Source: Promicromonospora umidemergens (GTDB lineage Bacteria > Actinomycetota > Actinomycetes > Actinomycetales > Cellulomonadaceae). Taken from it: a stretch of 64,000 nt of DNA. The stretch spans positions 186,001-250,000 of the forward strand of contig NZ_JAMTCT010000001.1 in NCBI RefSeq assembly GCF_024171995.1, read 5' to 3'. The position numbers and the translations under genes were made by a program. Position 1 is the first letter of the stretch; the number at the start of each line of letters is the position of its first letter. Of this stretch, positions 57,274 to 64,000 are shown one piece after another. The notes under the pieces are model-generated. The model was not told the origin of the DNA. It saw nothing but the letters and a program-made list of their open reading frames with translations, and made no database searches.

Positions 57274-57624
57274 ATGACGAGCACCGACAACGCTGACTGC
57301 CTCTTCTGCAAGATCGTGGCGGGGGACATCCCCGCGGATGTCGTGGCGTCGTCGGACACCGCGATCGCGTTCCGGGACATCGCGCCCAAGGCGCCCGTGC
57401 ACGTGCTCGTGGTGCCGAAGGAGCACTATCCGGACGTGCCTGCGTTCGCCGCGTCGGACCCCGAGGGCCTGGCCGCCGTGATCGGGCTCGCCGACGGCGT
57501 CGCGAGCGATCTCGGCGACGGCCAGCACCGCCTGATCTTCAACACGGGGCCCAAGGCCGGGCAGACAGTGTTCCACGTGCACGCGCACCTGCTCGCGGGC
57601 GGGGAGCTGCCCGGTCTCGCCTGA
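57274..57624 (+). CDS. HIT-family nucleotide hydrolase (HinT-like)
   Basis: 116 aa. CLFCKIVAGDIPADVV at the start and FHVHAHLLAGG at the end give the HIT motif H-x-H-x-H. HinT-type enzymes hydrolyse adenosine phosphoramidates; here the two CxxC-type cysteines (CLFC) are as in the zinc-containing subgroup. It precedes phoH in most actinobacteria. A TAGCCT -10 box (57261-57266) ends 7 nt before the ATG, implying a leaderless mRNA. Confidence 0.94.
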   Translation: MTSTDNADCLFCKIVAGDIPADVVASSDTAIAFRDIAPKAPVHVLVVPKEHYPDVPAFAASDPEGLAAVIGLADGVASDLGDGQHRLIFNTGPKAGQTVFHVHAHLLAGGELPGLA

Positions 57625-57737
57625 CGAGCGAAAGACCGTGGCGGTACCCGGGCGGGTCGATAGGATGAGATGTCGTCACCCATACCGCACAGCATCCCTA
57701 CCGCATAAGGAGCGGATCGGCCCCGCGGGGCCGGCTC

Positions 57738-58802
57738 ATGACAACTTCGTCCAGCACACAGTCCCAGACGCGGATCGAGCACAAGATCGTCGTTCCGGCC
57801 CACCTCCCGACGGTCGCGCTCCTCGGGAGCCGGGACTCGGTGCTGCGGGCCGTCGAAGAGGGCTTCCCCGGCGTCGAAATCCATGCCCGTGGCAACGAGA
57901 TCGCAGTAAACGGACCGGCGGGCGACGTGGCCCTGGTCACCCAGCTGCTCGACGAGCTGATCGAGGTGGTGGAGGCGGGCACCCAGCTCACCCCCGAGGT
58001 CGTGAAACGCTCGGTGGCGATGCTGAGCGACGCGTCGGCGTCGCGTCCCGCCGAGGTCCTCACGTTCAACATCCTGTCCAGCCGGGGCCGCACCATCCGG
58101 CCCAAGACGGTCGGGCAGAAGGCCTACGTCGACGCCATCGACACCAACACCATCACGTTCGGCATCGGCCCTGCCGGTACCGGCAAGACCTATCTCGCCA
58201 TGGCCAAGGCCGTGCAGGCGCTGCAGGCCAAGCAGGTCAACCGGATCATCCTGACGCGTCCCGCCGTCGAGGCGGGGGAGCGCCTCGGGTTCCTGCCCGG
58301 CACGCTGTCCGAGAAGATCGACCCTTACCTGCGTCCGCTGTACGACGCGCTGCACGACATGGTCGACCCCGAGCAGGTGCCCAAGCTGATCGAGGCCGGC
58401 ACCATCGAGGTCGCGCCGCTGGCTTATATGCGCGGTAGGTCACTCAATGACGCTTTTGTCGTCCTGGACGAGGCGCAGAACACGTCGACCGAGCAGATGA
58501 AGATGTTCCTGACCCGTCTGGGGTTCGGCTCCAGGATGGTGATCACCGGCGATGCCACGCAGATCGACCTGCCGGGCGGCACCACCTCCGGCCTGCGCGT
58601 GGTCGAGGACATCCTGCTGGGCGTCGACGACGTCGAGTTCTGCCGCCTCACGTCTTCCGACGTCGTGCGGCACCGGCTGGTGAGCGACATCATCGACGCG
58701 TACGCGCGCTGGGACGTCCTCACCGATGACCGGCGCCCGGGCCGTCAGCCGCAGGACCACCGTCAGGGCGGCAACCAGGGGAGCAAGAGGCAGCGCCGGT
58801 GA
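57738..58802 (+). CDS. phoH: PhoH-family ATPase
   Basis: 354 aa. An N-terminal KH-like domain (about 15-110) precedes the PhoH P-loop domain. Walker A is [13 protein letters not shown], Walker [11 protein letters not shown], followed by the sensor [13 protein letters not shown]. It is probably an RNA-linked ATPase or helicase acting with YbeY in rRNA maturation. A likely ribosome-binding site AAGGAG (57707-57712) is 25 nt from the ATG, with the palindrome GGCCCCGCGGGGCC (57719-57732) between them, which could fold and shorten the distance. A TAGGAT at 57661 may be the -10. The stop overlaps the ybeY start. Confidence 0.95.
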   Translation: MTTSSSTQSQTRIEHKIVVPAHLPTVALLGSRDSVLRAVEEGFPGVEIHARGNEIAVNGPAGDVALVTQLLDELIEVVEAGTQLTPEVVKRSVAMLSDASASRPAEVLTFNILSSRGRTIRPKTVGQKAYVDAIDTNTITFGIGPAGTGKTYLAMAKAVQALQAKQVNRIILTRPAVEAGERLGFLPGTLSEKIDPYLRPLYDALHDMVDPEQVPKLIEAGTIEVAPLAYMRGRSLNDAFVVLDEAQNTSTEQMKMFLTRLGFGSRMVITGDATQIDLPGGTTSGLRVVEDILLGVDDVEFCRLTSSDVVRHRLVSDIIDAYARWDVLTDDRRPGRQPQDHRQGGNQGSKRQRR

Positions 58803-59251
58803 GCATCGAGGTCAACAACGAGTCCGGGTTCGAGGTCGACGAGGCGGAGTTCGCCGCGATCGGCCGCTTCGTGCTCGACTCCATGCGGGTGCACCCGCAG
58901 TCGGAGCTGTCGCTCATCTTCGTCGACACCACCGTCATGTCCGACCTGCACGTGCAGTGGATGGACGAGCCGGGCCCCACCGACGTCCTCTCCTTCCCGA
59001 TGGACGAGCTGCGTCCGGGACGCGACGGTGACGTCACCCCGCCCGGCATGCTCGGCGACATCGTGCTGTGCCCGGAGGTGGCGGTCACGCAGGCCAAGGC
59101 CGCCGGCCACTCCACGACCGAGGAGCTCCTGCTCCTGACCACGCACGGGATTCTGCACCTGCTCGGCTATGACCATGCCGAGCCGGAGGAGGAGAAGGAG
59201 ATGTTCGCGCTCCAGCGCAAGCTCCTCCTGACCTTCCTCGCTACGCGGTGA
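58799..59251 (+). CDS. ybeY: Endoribonuclease YbeY
   Basis: 150 aa. The zinc-binding motif [20 protein letters not shown] matches the H-G-x-L-H-L-x-G-Y-D-H family signature. [12 protein letters not shown] is the second hallmark. It is a metal-dependent RNase in 16S rRNA 3'-end maturation and ribosome quality control. It begins at a GTG overlapping the phoH stop by 4 bp; the next gene begins in the same way. Confidence 0.97.
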   Translation: MSIEVNNESGFEVDEAEFAAIGRFVLDSMRVHPQSELSLIFVDTTVMSDLHVQWMDEPGPTDVLSFPMDELRPGRDGDVTPPGMLGDIVLCPEVAVTQAKAAGHSTTEELLLLTTHGILHLLGYDHAEPEEEKEMFALQRKLLLTFLATR

Positions 59252-60654
59252 CCGGCGTGATCGATCTGCTCCTCACCCTCGTGATGCTGGTCGGGCTCTC
59301 CCTGGCGGGCATGCTCTCGGCCGGAGAGGCCGCGCTCCTGCGCGTCACCCGCGCGTCCCTCACGGAGGCGCTCGCGGAGGCGGAGCTGGGGCAGTCGCCC
59401 GAGCCGGAGCGCGCCGCCCGGATCCGGCGCGCCCAGGCGCTCGTCGTGGACCCGACGGCGATCGTCGCCTCCTTCGCGCTCGTGCGTGTCATGTCGGAGG
59501 TGGTCGCGATCGCGGCCGGGACCCTGCTGGTGCAGCAGGCGATGCCGGGCGAGGGAGTCCCCGACGAGCTCCCGGTCATGCTCATCGCGCTCGTGGTGGG
59601 CGTCGTCATCGGCGTCATCTTCGTGCGGGTGTCGCCGCGCGCGCTCGGCTTCCGCAAGCCGGTGGCCGTGCTCCTCGCGCTGGTGGGCCCGTTGACCGGG
59701 GTCTCACGCGCGGTCGCGTGGCTCACCCGGTTCTCGGTGCCGCGGTACGACCCGTCGCCGCCCACCGAGGCCGAGCTGCGCGACATCGCCGACCGGGTGG
59801 GGGAGAGCCTCTCGGAGAGCAGCGCGTTCGAGGAGTCCGACCGGGAGCTCATCCGCTCGGTGATCGAGCTGGGCGGCACCATCACGCGTGAGGTCATGGT
59901 GCCCCGCACCGACATGGTGACGGTCACCGCGGGCACCTCGCTGGACCGGGTGCTGCGGCTGCTGCTGCGATCCGGTTTCTCGCGGGTTCCGGTGATCGGG
60001 GAGTCGGTGGACGACGTCGTCGGGGTCGCCTACCTCAAGGACGTGGTGGCCGCGGTGCACTGGCCGGTGGGCGACGGCGACCCCGGCGCGCGGGAGCCTT
60101 CGCGGCGTCCCGCGTCGGACGTGGCGCGCGACGCCGTCTTCGTGCCCGAGTCCAAGCCGATCGACGACCTGCTGCGGGAGATGCAGGCCTCGGCCAGCCA
60201 CATCGCGCTCGTCGTGGACGAGTACGGTGGCGTGGCAGGCCTGGTGACCATCGAGGACCTCCTCGAGGAGGTGGTCGGTGAGCTCACCGACGAGCACGAC
60301 ACCGTGCCCGTCCAGGAGGTGGAGGACCTCGGCGACGGCGTCCTCCGGGTGCCGGCCCGCCTCCCGGTGGACGAGCTCGGTGACCTGTTCGACCTGCGCC
60401 TGGACGACGACGACGTGGACACCGCCGGTGGTCTGCTCGCCAAGGCGCTGGGCAAGGTGCCCCTGGCGGGCTCGTCCGCCGAGGTGGGCGGGATGCACCT
60501 CGAGGCGGAGCGGGTGGAGGGCCGCCGCAAGCAGATCTCTACGATCCTCGTGCACCGCACGGAGCCGGCGACCGAGCCGGATGACAGCAACGGTGGTCCC
60601 GAGCAGCATGACCACCGTGATCAGAAGCGTGACCAGAAGGAAGTGACCTCGTGA
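59248..60654 (+). CDS. CNNM/CorC-family membrane protein (HlyC/CorC), era-operon member
   Basis: 468 aa. A CNNM transmembrane domain (about 1-165, beginning [32 protein letters not shown]) is followed by a Bateman pair ([54 protein letters not shown]). A C-terminal CorC domain (about 355-430) is next, and a hydrophilic tail ends in DQKRDQKE. It is a third relative of the pair at 38.3-40.7 kb, here in its conserved place between ybeY and era. A role in Mg2+/Co2+ homeostasis is inferred from the family. GTG start by overlap. Confidence 0.93.
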   Translation: MTGVIDLLLTLVMLVGLSLAGMLSAGEAALLRVTRASLTEALAEAELGQSPEPERAARIRRAQALVVDPTAIVASFALVRVMSEVVAIAAGTLLVQQAMPGEGVPDELPVMLIALVVGVVIGVIFVRVSPRALGFRKPVAVLLALVGPLTGVSRAVAWLTRFSVPRYDPSPPTEAELRDIADRVGESLSESSAFEESDRELIRSVIELGGTITREVMVPRTDMVTVTAGTSLDRVLRLLLRSGFSRVPVIGESVDDVVGVAYLKDVVAAVHWPVGDGDPGAREPSRRPASDVARDAVFVPESKPIDDLLREMQASASHIALVVDEYGGVAGLVTIEDLLEEVVGELTDEHDTVPVQEVEDLGDGVLRVPARLPVDELGDLFDLRLDDDDVDTAGGLLAKALGKVPLAGSSAEVGGMHLEAERVEGRRKQISTILVHRTEPATEPDDSNGGPEQHDHRDQKRDQKEVTS

Positions 60655-61619
60655 GCGACCAGCCCGCAGTGCATCAGACCGCCGAGCACCGGAGCGGCTT
60701 CGCCTGCCTGGTGGGCCGTCCCAATGCCGGCAAGTCCACCCTGACCAACGCGCTGGTGGGGCAGAAGGTCGCGATCATGTCGGCACGGCCGCAGACCACG
60801 CGCCACACGATCCGCGGGATCGTGCACCGCGAGGACGCGCAGCTCGTGCTCGTGGACACGCCGGGCCTGCACCGCCCGCGGACCCTGCTGGGCGAACGCC
60901 TCAACGACCTGGTGCGCGACACGCTGTCCGAGGTGGACGTCATCGCGTTCTGCCTGCCCGCCGACCAGAAGGTGGGCCCGGGCGACCGGTACATCGCGGC
61001 TCAGCTGGCCGAGCTGATGACGGGCCGCCGGGGCAGGCCGGTGGTCGCGGTCGTGACCAAGGCCGACCTCGTGCCGCGCGAGACCCTCATGCAGCACCTC
61101 ATCTCCGTGGACCAGCTGGCGAAGACCGTCGACCGCGAGTGGGCCGACATCGTTCCCGTGTCCGCGAAGGACGGCTACCAGGTCGAGGAGCTCGAGGCCG
61201 TGCTCATCTCCCACCTGCCCGAGGGCCCCGACCTGTACCCGGACGGCGAGCTGACCGACGAGCCGGAGGCCGTCATGGTGGCAGAGCTCGTGCGCGAGGC
61301 GGCCCTGGAGGGCGTGCGCGACGAGCTCCCGCACTCCCTCGCCGTGGTCGTGGACGAGATCGTCGAGCGCGAGGGGACCGGCGACCCGGAGAAGGGCAAG
61401 CCCGCGCTCCTGGACGTGCGGGTCAACCTCTTCGTGGAGCGTGACTCCCAGAAGGCGATCATCATCGGGCGCGGCGGCTCACGGCTGCGGTCGGTGGGCA
61501 CCGAGGCGCGCCAGGGCATCGAGAAGCTGCTGGGCCAGCGCATCTACCTCGACCTGCACGTCAAGGTCGCCAAGGACTGGCAGCGGGACCCGAAGCAGCT
61601 GCGCAGGCTGGGCTTCTAG
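60651..61619 (+). CDS. era: GTPase Era
   Basis: 322 aa. G1 is GRPNAGKST, G2 QTTRHTIRGIV, G3 DTPGLH and G4 TKAD. A C-terminal KH domain contains LLDVRVNLFVERDSQKAIIIGRGGSRLRSVG, with the GxxG loop. It binds 16S rRNA and couples 30S maturation to growth. Last gene of the phoH-ybeY-corC-era string, in which every junction is a 4-bp overlap. It is followed immediately by the CGAACCGCAAGTTG repeat block. Confidence 0.97.
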   Translation: MSDQPAVHQTAEHRSGFACLVGRPNAGKSTLTNALVGQKVAIMSARPQTTRHTIRGIVHREDAQLVLVDTPGLHRPRTLLGERLNDLVRDTLSEVDVIAFCLPADQKVGPGDRYIAAQLAELMTGRRGRPVVAVVTKADLVPRETLMQHLISVDQLAKTVDREWADIVPVSAKDGYQVEELEAVLISHLPEGPDLYPDGELTDEPEAVMVAELVREAALEGVRDELPHSLAVVVDEIVEREGTGDPEKGKPALLDVRVNLFVERDSQKAIIIGRGGSRLRSVGTEARQGIEKLLGQRIYLDLHVKVAKDWQRDPKQLRRLGF

Positions 61620-61848
61620 CCGAACCGCAAGTTGGGTGTCCACCACTGCCCGGGGGTGGTGCCGAACCGCAAGTTGCACGTCATCGGCGGCGGCGAACCG
61701 AAGGTTGCGAGTCCTCCGGCCCTTGTTCGGACGCGCAACCTTCGGATCGGCGGCGGCGGGGACGTCTAGGTTGCGGTTCGGCGGGCGAGCGCGGCGGCAG
61801 GGACGTCTAGGCTGCGGTTCGGCGGGCGAACCGCAGCCCGCACGTCCC
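61619..61848. repeat. GAACCGCAAGTTG-family repeats with terminal hairpin
   Basis: Forward cores are at 61620 (CGAACCGCAAGTTG), 61663 and 61695 (variant CGAACCGAAGGTTGCG). Reverse cores are at about 61735 (CGCAACCTTCGGATCGGCG), 61768 and 61809 (GGTTGCGGTTCGGCG, GGCTGCGGTTCGGCG). The last two units repeat with a 41-bp period. The final reverse and forward cores form a 12-bp perfect stem (61810-61821 with 61827-61838), extended by GGGACGT/ACGTCCC to 61800-61848, which is probably the era terminator. The same core dominates 13906-14290. With the next two entries this describes the 507-bp gene-free stretch 61620-62126. Confidence 0.82.
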
Positions 61849-61982
61849 ACCAGTGGCCCCTGCCCGAGGCGGACGCCCTGGCCCAGGAGTGGCTGCACGG
61901 AGAGCGCTCGCTGACAGCGAGCGCCTACGCCGGAGCTGCGCGCTTCGCGTCGGGCGCCGGCCGCCACGGCCACCCGGCCTGA
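61849..61982 (+). other. Possible C-terminal gene remnant
   Basis: An open frame without a start codon reads QWPLPEADALAQEWLHGERS, then LTASAYAGAARFASGAGRHGHPA and a TGA at 61980. Composition and third-position GC look protein-like, whereas no start or ribosome-binding site exists, and the frame meets a TAG inside the repeat block. It may be the 3' end of a gene whose front was lost when the repeats accumulated. Identity not recognised; chance cannot be excluded. Confidence 0.25.
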
Positions 61983-61983
61983 C

Positions 61984-62053
61984 TCCCCTTCGAGACCTAG
62001 GTTGCTTCGTTTTGAGGGGGCTGAAAGCGAAGAAACCTAGGTTTGGAAGGGGA
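61984..62053. repeat. Long imperfect hairpin upstream of the hydrolase gene
   Basis: 30-nt arms with 26 paired positions and a 10-nt loop: TCCCCTTCGAGACCTAGGTT... against ...AACCTAGGTTTGGAAGGGGA. It is AT-richer than its surroundings. It lies 2 bp after the possible remnant's stop and 73 bp before the hydrolase start. Confidence 0.85.
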
Positions 62054-62126
62054 TCAGACGATGGGGCGCGGGACGCGCCAGTTCTTTACCGTCGAGAGGG
62101 CAGGGCCGCGGGCGTAGCATCCGAAG

Positions 62127-63680
62127 GTGTTCTTCCGGACCGTTGCCACCTCCTCCGCGATCCTGGTCGCGCTCGCGGTCACCGGCGCGGTCGCAGGACC
62201 GGCCTGGGAGCCCGAACCCGTCACCGACCATCTGGAGCCGGCCACCGTGTCGACGGCGATCGGTGGCACCTCGGCCGACGGCGGCGAGCCGGGCGACCAC
62301 GAGGTGCGCGAGTCCGCCGTCACGATCCCGCTCGCCGACGGGCTCGAGGTGGCCGGGCTGCTCCGCGAGCCGGTCGGCGCCGACGGGCAGGCCGGTGCCG
62401 AGGACCGCCCTGGCATCGTGTTCGTGCACGGCGCGGGCACCGGCAAGGCCGCCGACGCGTTCACGCTGGCCGCGACCGCCCTGGCCAGCGCGGGGATCAC
62501 CACGCTCGTGCCCGACAAACGGCTGGACAACTACTCCACCCGTCACCGGGACTACGAGGCCATGGCGCGTGACTACGCCCACTCGGTCAGCTACCTGCGC
62601 GGTGTCCCCGGCGTCGACCCCGACGCCGTCGGTCTGTACGCGGAGTCGGAGGGCGCGTGGGTGTCGCCGGTGATGATGGTGGACGACCCGCGGCTCGCGT
62701 TCCAGGTCCTGGTCTCCGCCCCGGTGGTGCCGCCACGGCAGCAGGCCGCGTACGCCGTCGACAACTACCTGCGGAACACGGACGTGCCCGCCGGCGTCTT
62801 CCGCGCGATCCCGCGCGCGGTGGGCATGAAGGTGCCCGGCGGCGGCTTCGAGTACGCCGACTTCGACGTCCGGCCGTGGCTGCGGGAGCAGGAGGACCCG
62901 ATCCTCGCCGTGTACGGCACGAACGACGCCTCGATGCCGCTCGAGCAGGGCACGCGGGAGCTCGTCGAGGCCGCCGACGACGTGACCGTGCGCTTCTACG
63001 ACCGCGCGAACCACGGCATCAACGTGGAGACACCCGACGGGCTGCTGCTGCACCCCGACTTCGCGGCCGACGTCGCCGGCTGGCTGCTCGGTCTGCCCGC
63101 TACGGCGTCCGCGCCGCCGCAGGTCGCAGGCGCCCAGCCGGAGCAGCTCTACCTCGCGGCGCCGGTGCCCCAGCCGCACTGGTACGGCGACGGCGACTGG
63201 CTCGTCGGGGTGGTCATCACCGCGGGCGGGCTGCTCGTCGTCGGCCCGCTGCTCGTGGGCGGTGCGGTGCTGACGGGCCGCCTCGCCCGACGGCGTTCCG
63301 GTCGCCCGGGCGCTCGGCTCGCCCCTGGGCTGCGCGCGCCACTGGCGGGGCTGGGCGTCGGCGCTGCCGCGACGACGGTCGCGCTCGTCGCGTACCTCGC
63401 CGTCGTCGCACGCCTCGCCCTGGAGTACGAGAAGGACGCGGTAGTGGTCCAGGGCGGCTGGCTCGGCGTGCGGCTGCTCGGCGTCGTGACCGTCGTCGCG
63501 GCGGCGCTGCTGCTCGACCGGATCCGCGACCTGCGCGGACGGGTCGTGCTCGTGCCGGGGACCGATCCGGGCGTGCGGGCCACCGCCGTCGTCTCGACCG
63601 GCTTCTGGCTCACCGTGCTCGGCGCGACGGCGCTCCTGGTGACTCTGGCGTACTGGGGCGCATACCAGCTCGGCATCTGA
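62127..63680 (+). CDS. Membrane-anchored alpha/beta hydrolase
   Basis: 517 aa. A signal or anchor helix (about 3-24) is followed by an extracytoplasmic alpha/beta-hydrolase domain (about 60-330). It contains GIVFVHGAGTGKAADAF (oxyanion), VGLYAESEGAWVSPVM with nucleophile Ser in A-E-S-E-G, ILAVYGTNDASMPLEQG (Asp) and FYDRANHGINVE (His). The last 170 residues hold about four further transmembrane helices (LVGVVITAGGLLVVGPLLVGGAVL and on). It is a surface esterase or peptidase of unknown substrate. GTG 62127 follows TAGCAT (62115-62120) by 6 nt, implying a leaderless mRNA. Confidence 0.88.
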   Translation: MFFRTVATSSAILVALAVTGAVAGPAWEPEPVTDHLEPATVSTAIGGTSADGGEPGDHEVRESAVTIPLADGLEVAGLLREPVGADGQAGAEDRPGIVFVHGAGTGKAADAFTLAATALASAGITTLVPDKRLDNYSTRHRDYEAMARDYAHSVSYLRGVPGVDPDAVGLYAESEGAWVSPVMMVDDPRLAFQVLVSAPVVPPRQQAAYAVDNYLRNTDVPAGVFRAIPRAVGMKVPGGGFEYADFDVRPWLREQEDPILAVYGTNDASMPLEQGTRELVEAADDVTVRFYDRANHGINVETPDGLLLHPDFAADVAGWLLGLPATASAPPQVAGAQPEQLYLAAPVPQPHWYGDGDWLVGVVITAGGLLVVGPLLVGGAVLTGRLARRRSGRPGARLAPGLRAPLAGLGVGAAATTVALVAYLAVVARLALEYEKDAVVVQGGWLGVRLLGVVTVVAAALLLDRIRDLRGRVVLVPGTDPGVRATAVVSTGFWLTVLGATALLVTLAYWGAYQLGI

Positions 63681-63683
63681 CGC

Positions 63684-64000
63684 GCCGCGACGCTGACCGA
63701 GGACGGACGGTGGTGGCCACCGCGTCGAGGCCCACGACGTGCTCCCGATCCGGTACGGTCAGCAAGCGCGTCCAGGCTTTTCGGCGGCCGATCGGAACGA
63801 GCCAGACGTCGCAGGTGCGGGATGCTGGTGCGGCAGCCGAGCCCAGCGCGTTCTCCTGTGACCTCGACGTGCCGTCGGCTGCCGCCGACGGTGGTGTTCT
63901 GCGCATGCCGAATGTGATGGACGTGCGCAGAATTGCGGGGTGTGACCGGACTCGCCGTCGTTTGGCCTGACAGGTTCCGTTCCGAGCGGGTACAAACGTC
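63684..64000. other. No gene recognised to the right edge
   Basis: Frames here lack family-like sequence and the GC level falls near the end (GGCCTGACAGGTTCCGTTCC). The last stretch may be the promoter region of a gene beyond the window. No hairpin or repeat of the families above was found. Confidence 0.5.

Noticed and set aside
1-64000. tRNA, rRNA, prophage or integrative element
   Set aside because: No tRNA cloverleaf with a GGTTCGAATCC-type arm and CCA-proximal stem, no rRNA signature, and no integrase, recombinase, terminase or conjugation gene was found by reading the sequence.

Overview
The window is a 64-kb stretch of a very GC-rich (about 70-75 %) actinobacterial chromosome. Gene content and order point to Micrococcales, most likely the Promicromonosporaceae/Cellulomonadaceae; this is inferred from family knowledge, not from a search. 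Diagnostic features are mycothiol-type enzymes, an Eis acetyltransferase, LigD plus Ku, VKOR, DUF3097, DegV-ComEA-ComEC-HolA-RpsT-LepA-HemW-HrcA-DnaJ-RsmE synteny, and HIT-PhoH-YbeY-CorC-Era synteny. No tRNA, rRNA, transposase, integrase, prophage or CRISPR array was recognised.

Layout. 1-9.4 kb: pdxH-like fragment, TetR repressor with its operator, Eis, a second GNAT, a DHA2 exporter, an iron-boxed siderophore-interacting protein, an AbiEi/DUF559-like protein, a VOC protein, a quinone-oxidoreductase-like enzyme and a secreted beta-propeller. 9.4-13.9 kb: end joining (ligD divergent from a glutaredoxin gene and ku) and an SRPBCC protein. 13.9-14.4 kb: repeat-rich spacer. 14.4-20.2 kb: metallophosphoesterase, MntR-like regulator, MFS, VKOR, secreted phosphodiesterase. 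20.3-32.9 kb: leuS, degV, comEA-comEC, a three-gene secreted cell-wall cluster, holA, rpsT. 33.1-41.3 kb: accessory block with a Ca2+/H+ antiporter, two tandem PemK-like genes, hydrolase, mycothiol-type enzyme, a HEPN/SH3-like pair, two CNNM/CorC membrane proteins and a PfpI protein. 41.4-54.8 kb: lepA, hemW, envelope membrane proteins, DUF3097, a large LuxR-type ATPase, hrcA-dnaJ under a CIRCE, rsmE. 54.9-61.6 kb: an OmpA/helix-hairpin-helix pair, then HIT, phoH, ybeY, corC and era, the last four overlapping by 4 bp. 61.6-64 kb: repeats, a membrane-anchored hydrolase, and non-coding sequence.

The most interesting material lies outside the proteins. (i) A palindrome family occurs three times (6665, 7222, 24323) with paired compensatory changes between copies. 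(ii) A GAACCGCAAGTTG/CAACTTGCGGTTC repeat family fills two spacers 47 kb apart. (iii) A two-block upstream element (16 and 9 identical bases at a fixed 33-bp offset) is shared by comEA and the AbiEi/DUF559-like gene, suggesting co-regulation with competence. (iv) At least 17 genes have a TAnnnT -10 hexamer 6-9 nt before the start codon, the signature of leaderless mRNAs. (v) Several gene ends carry unusually long hairpins (27-33 nt arms), and one such hairpin sits inside a coding sequence. The best candidate for an undescribed protein system is the HEPN plus small basic SH3-like gene pair at 37.2-38.0 kb, in a stretch of visibly lower GC.
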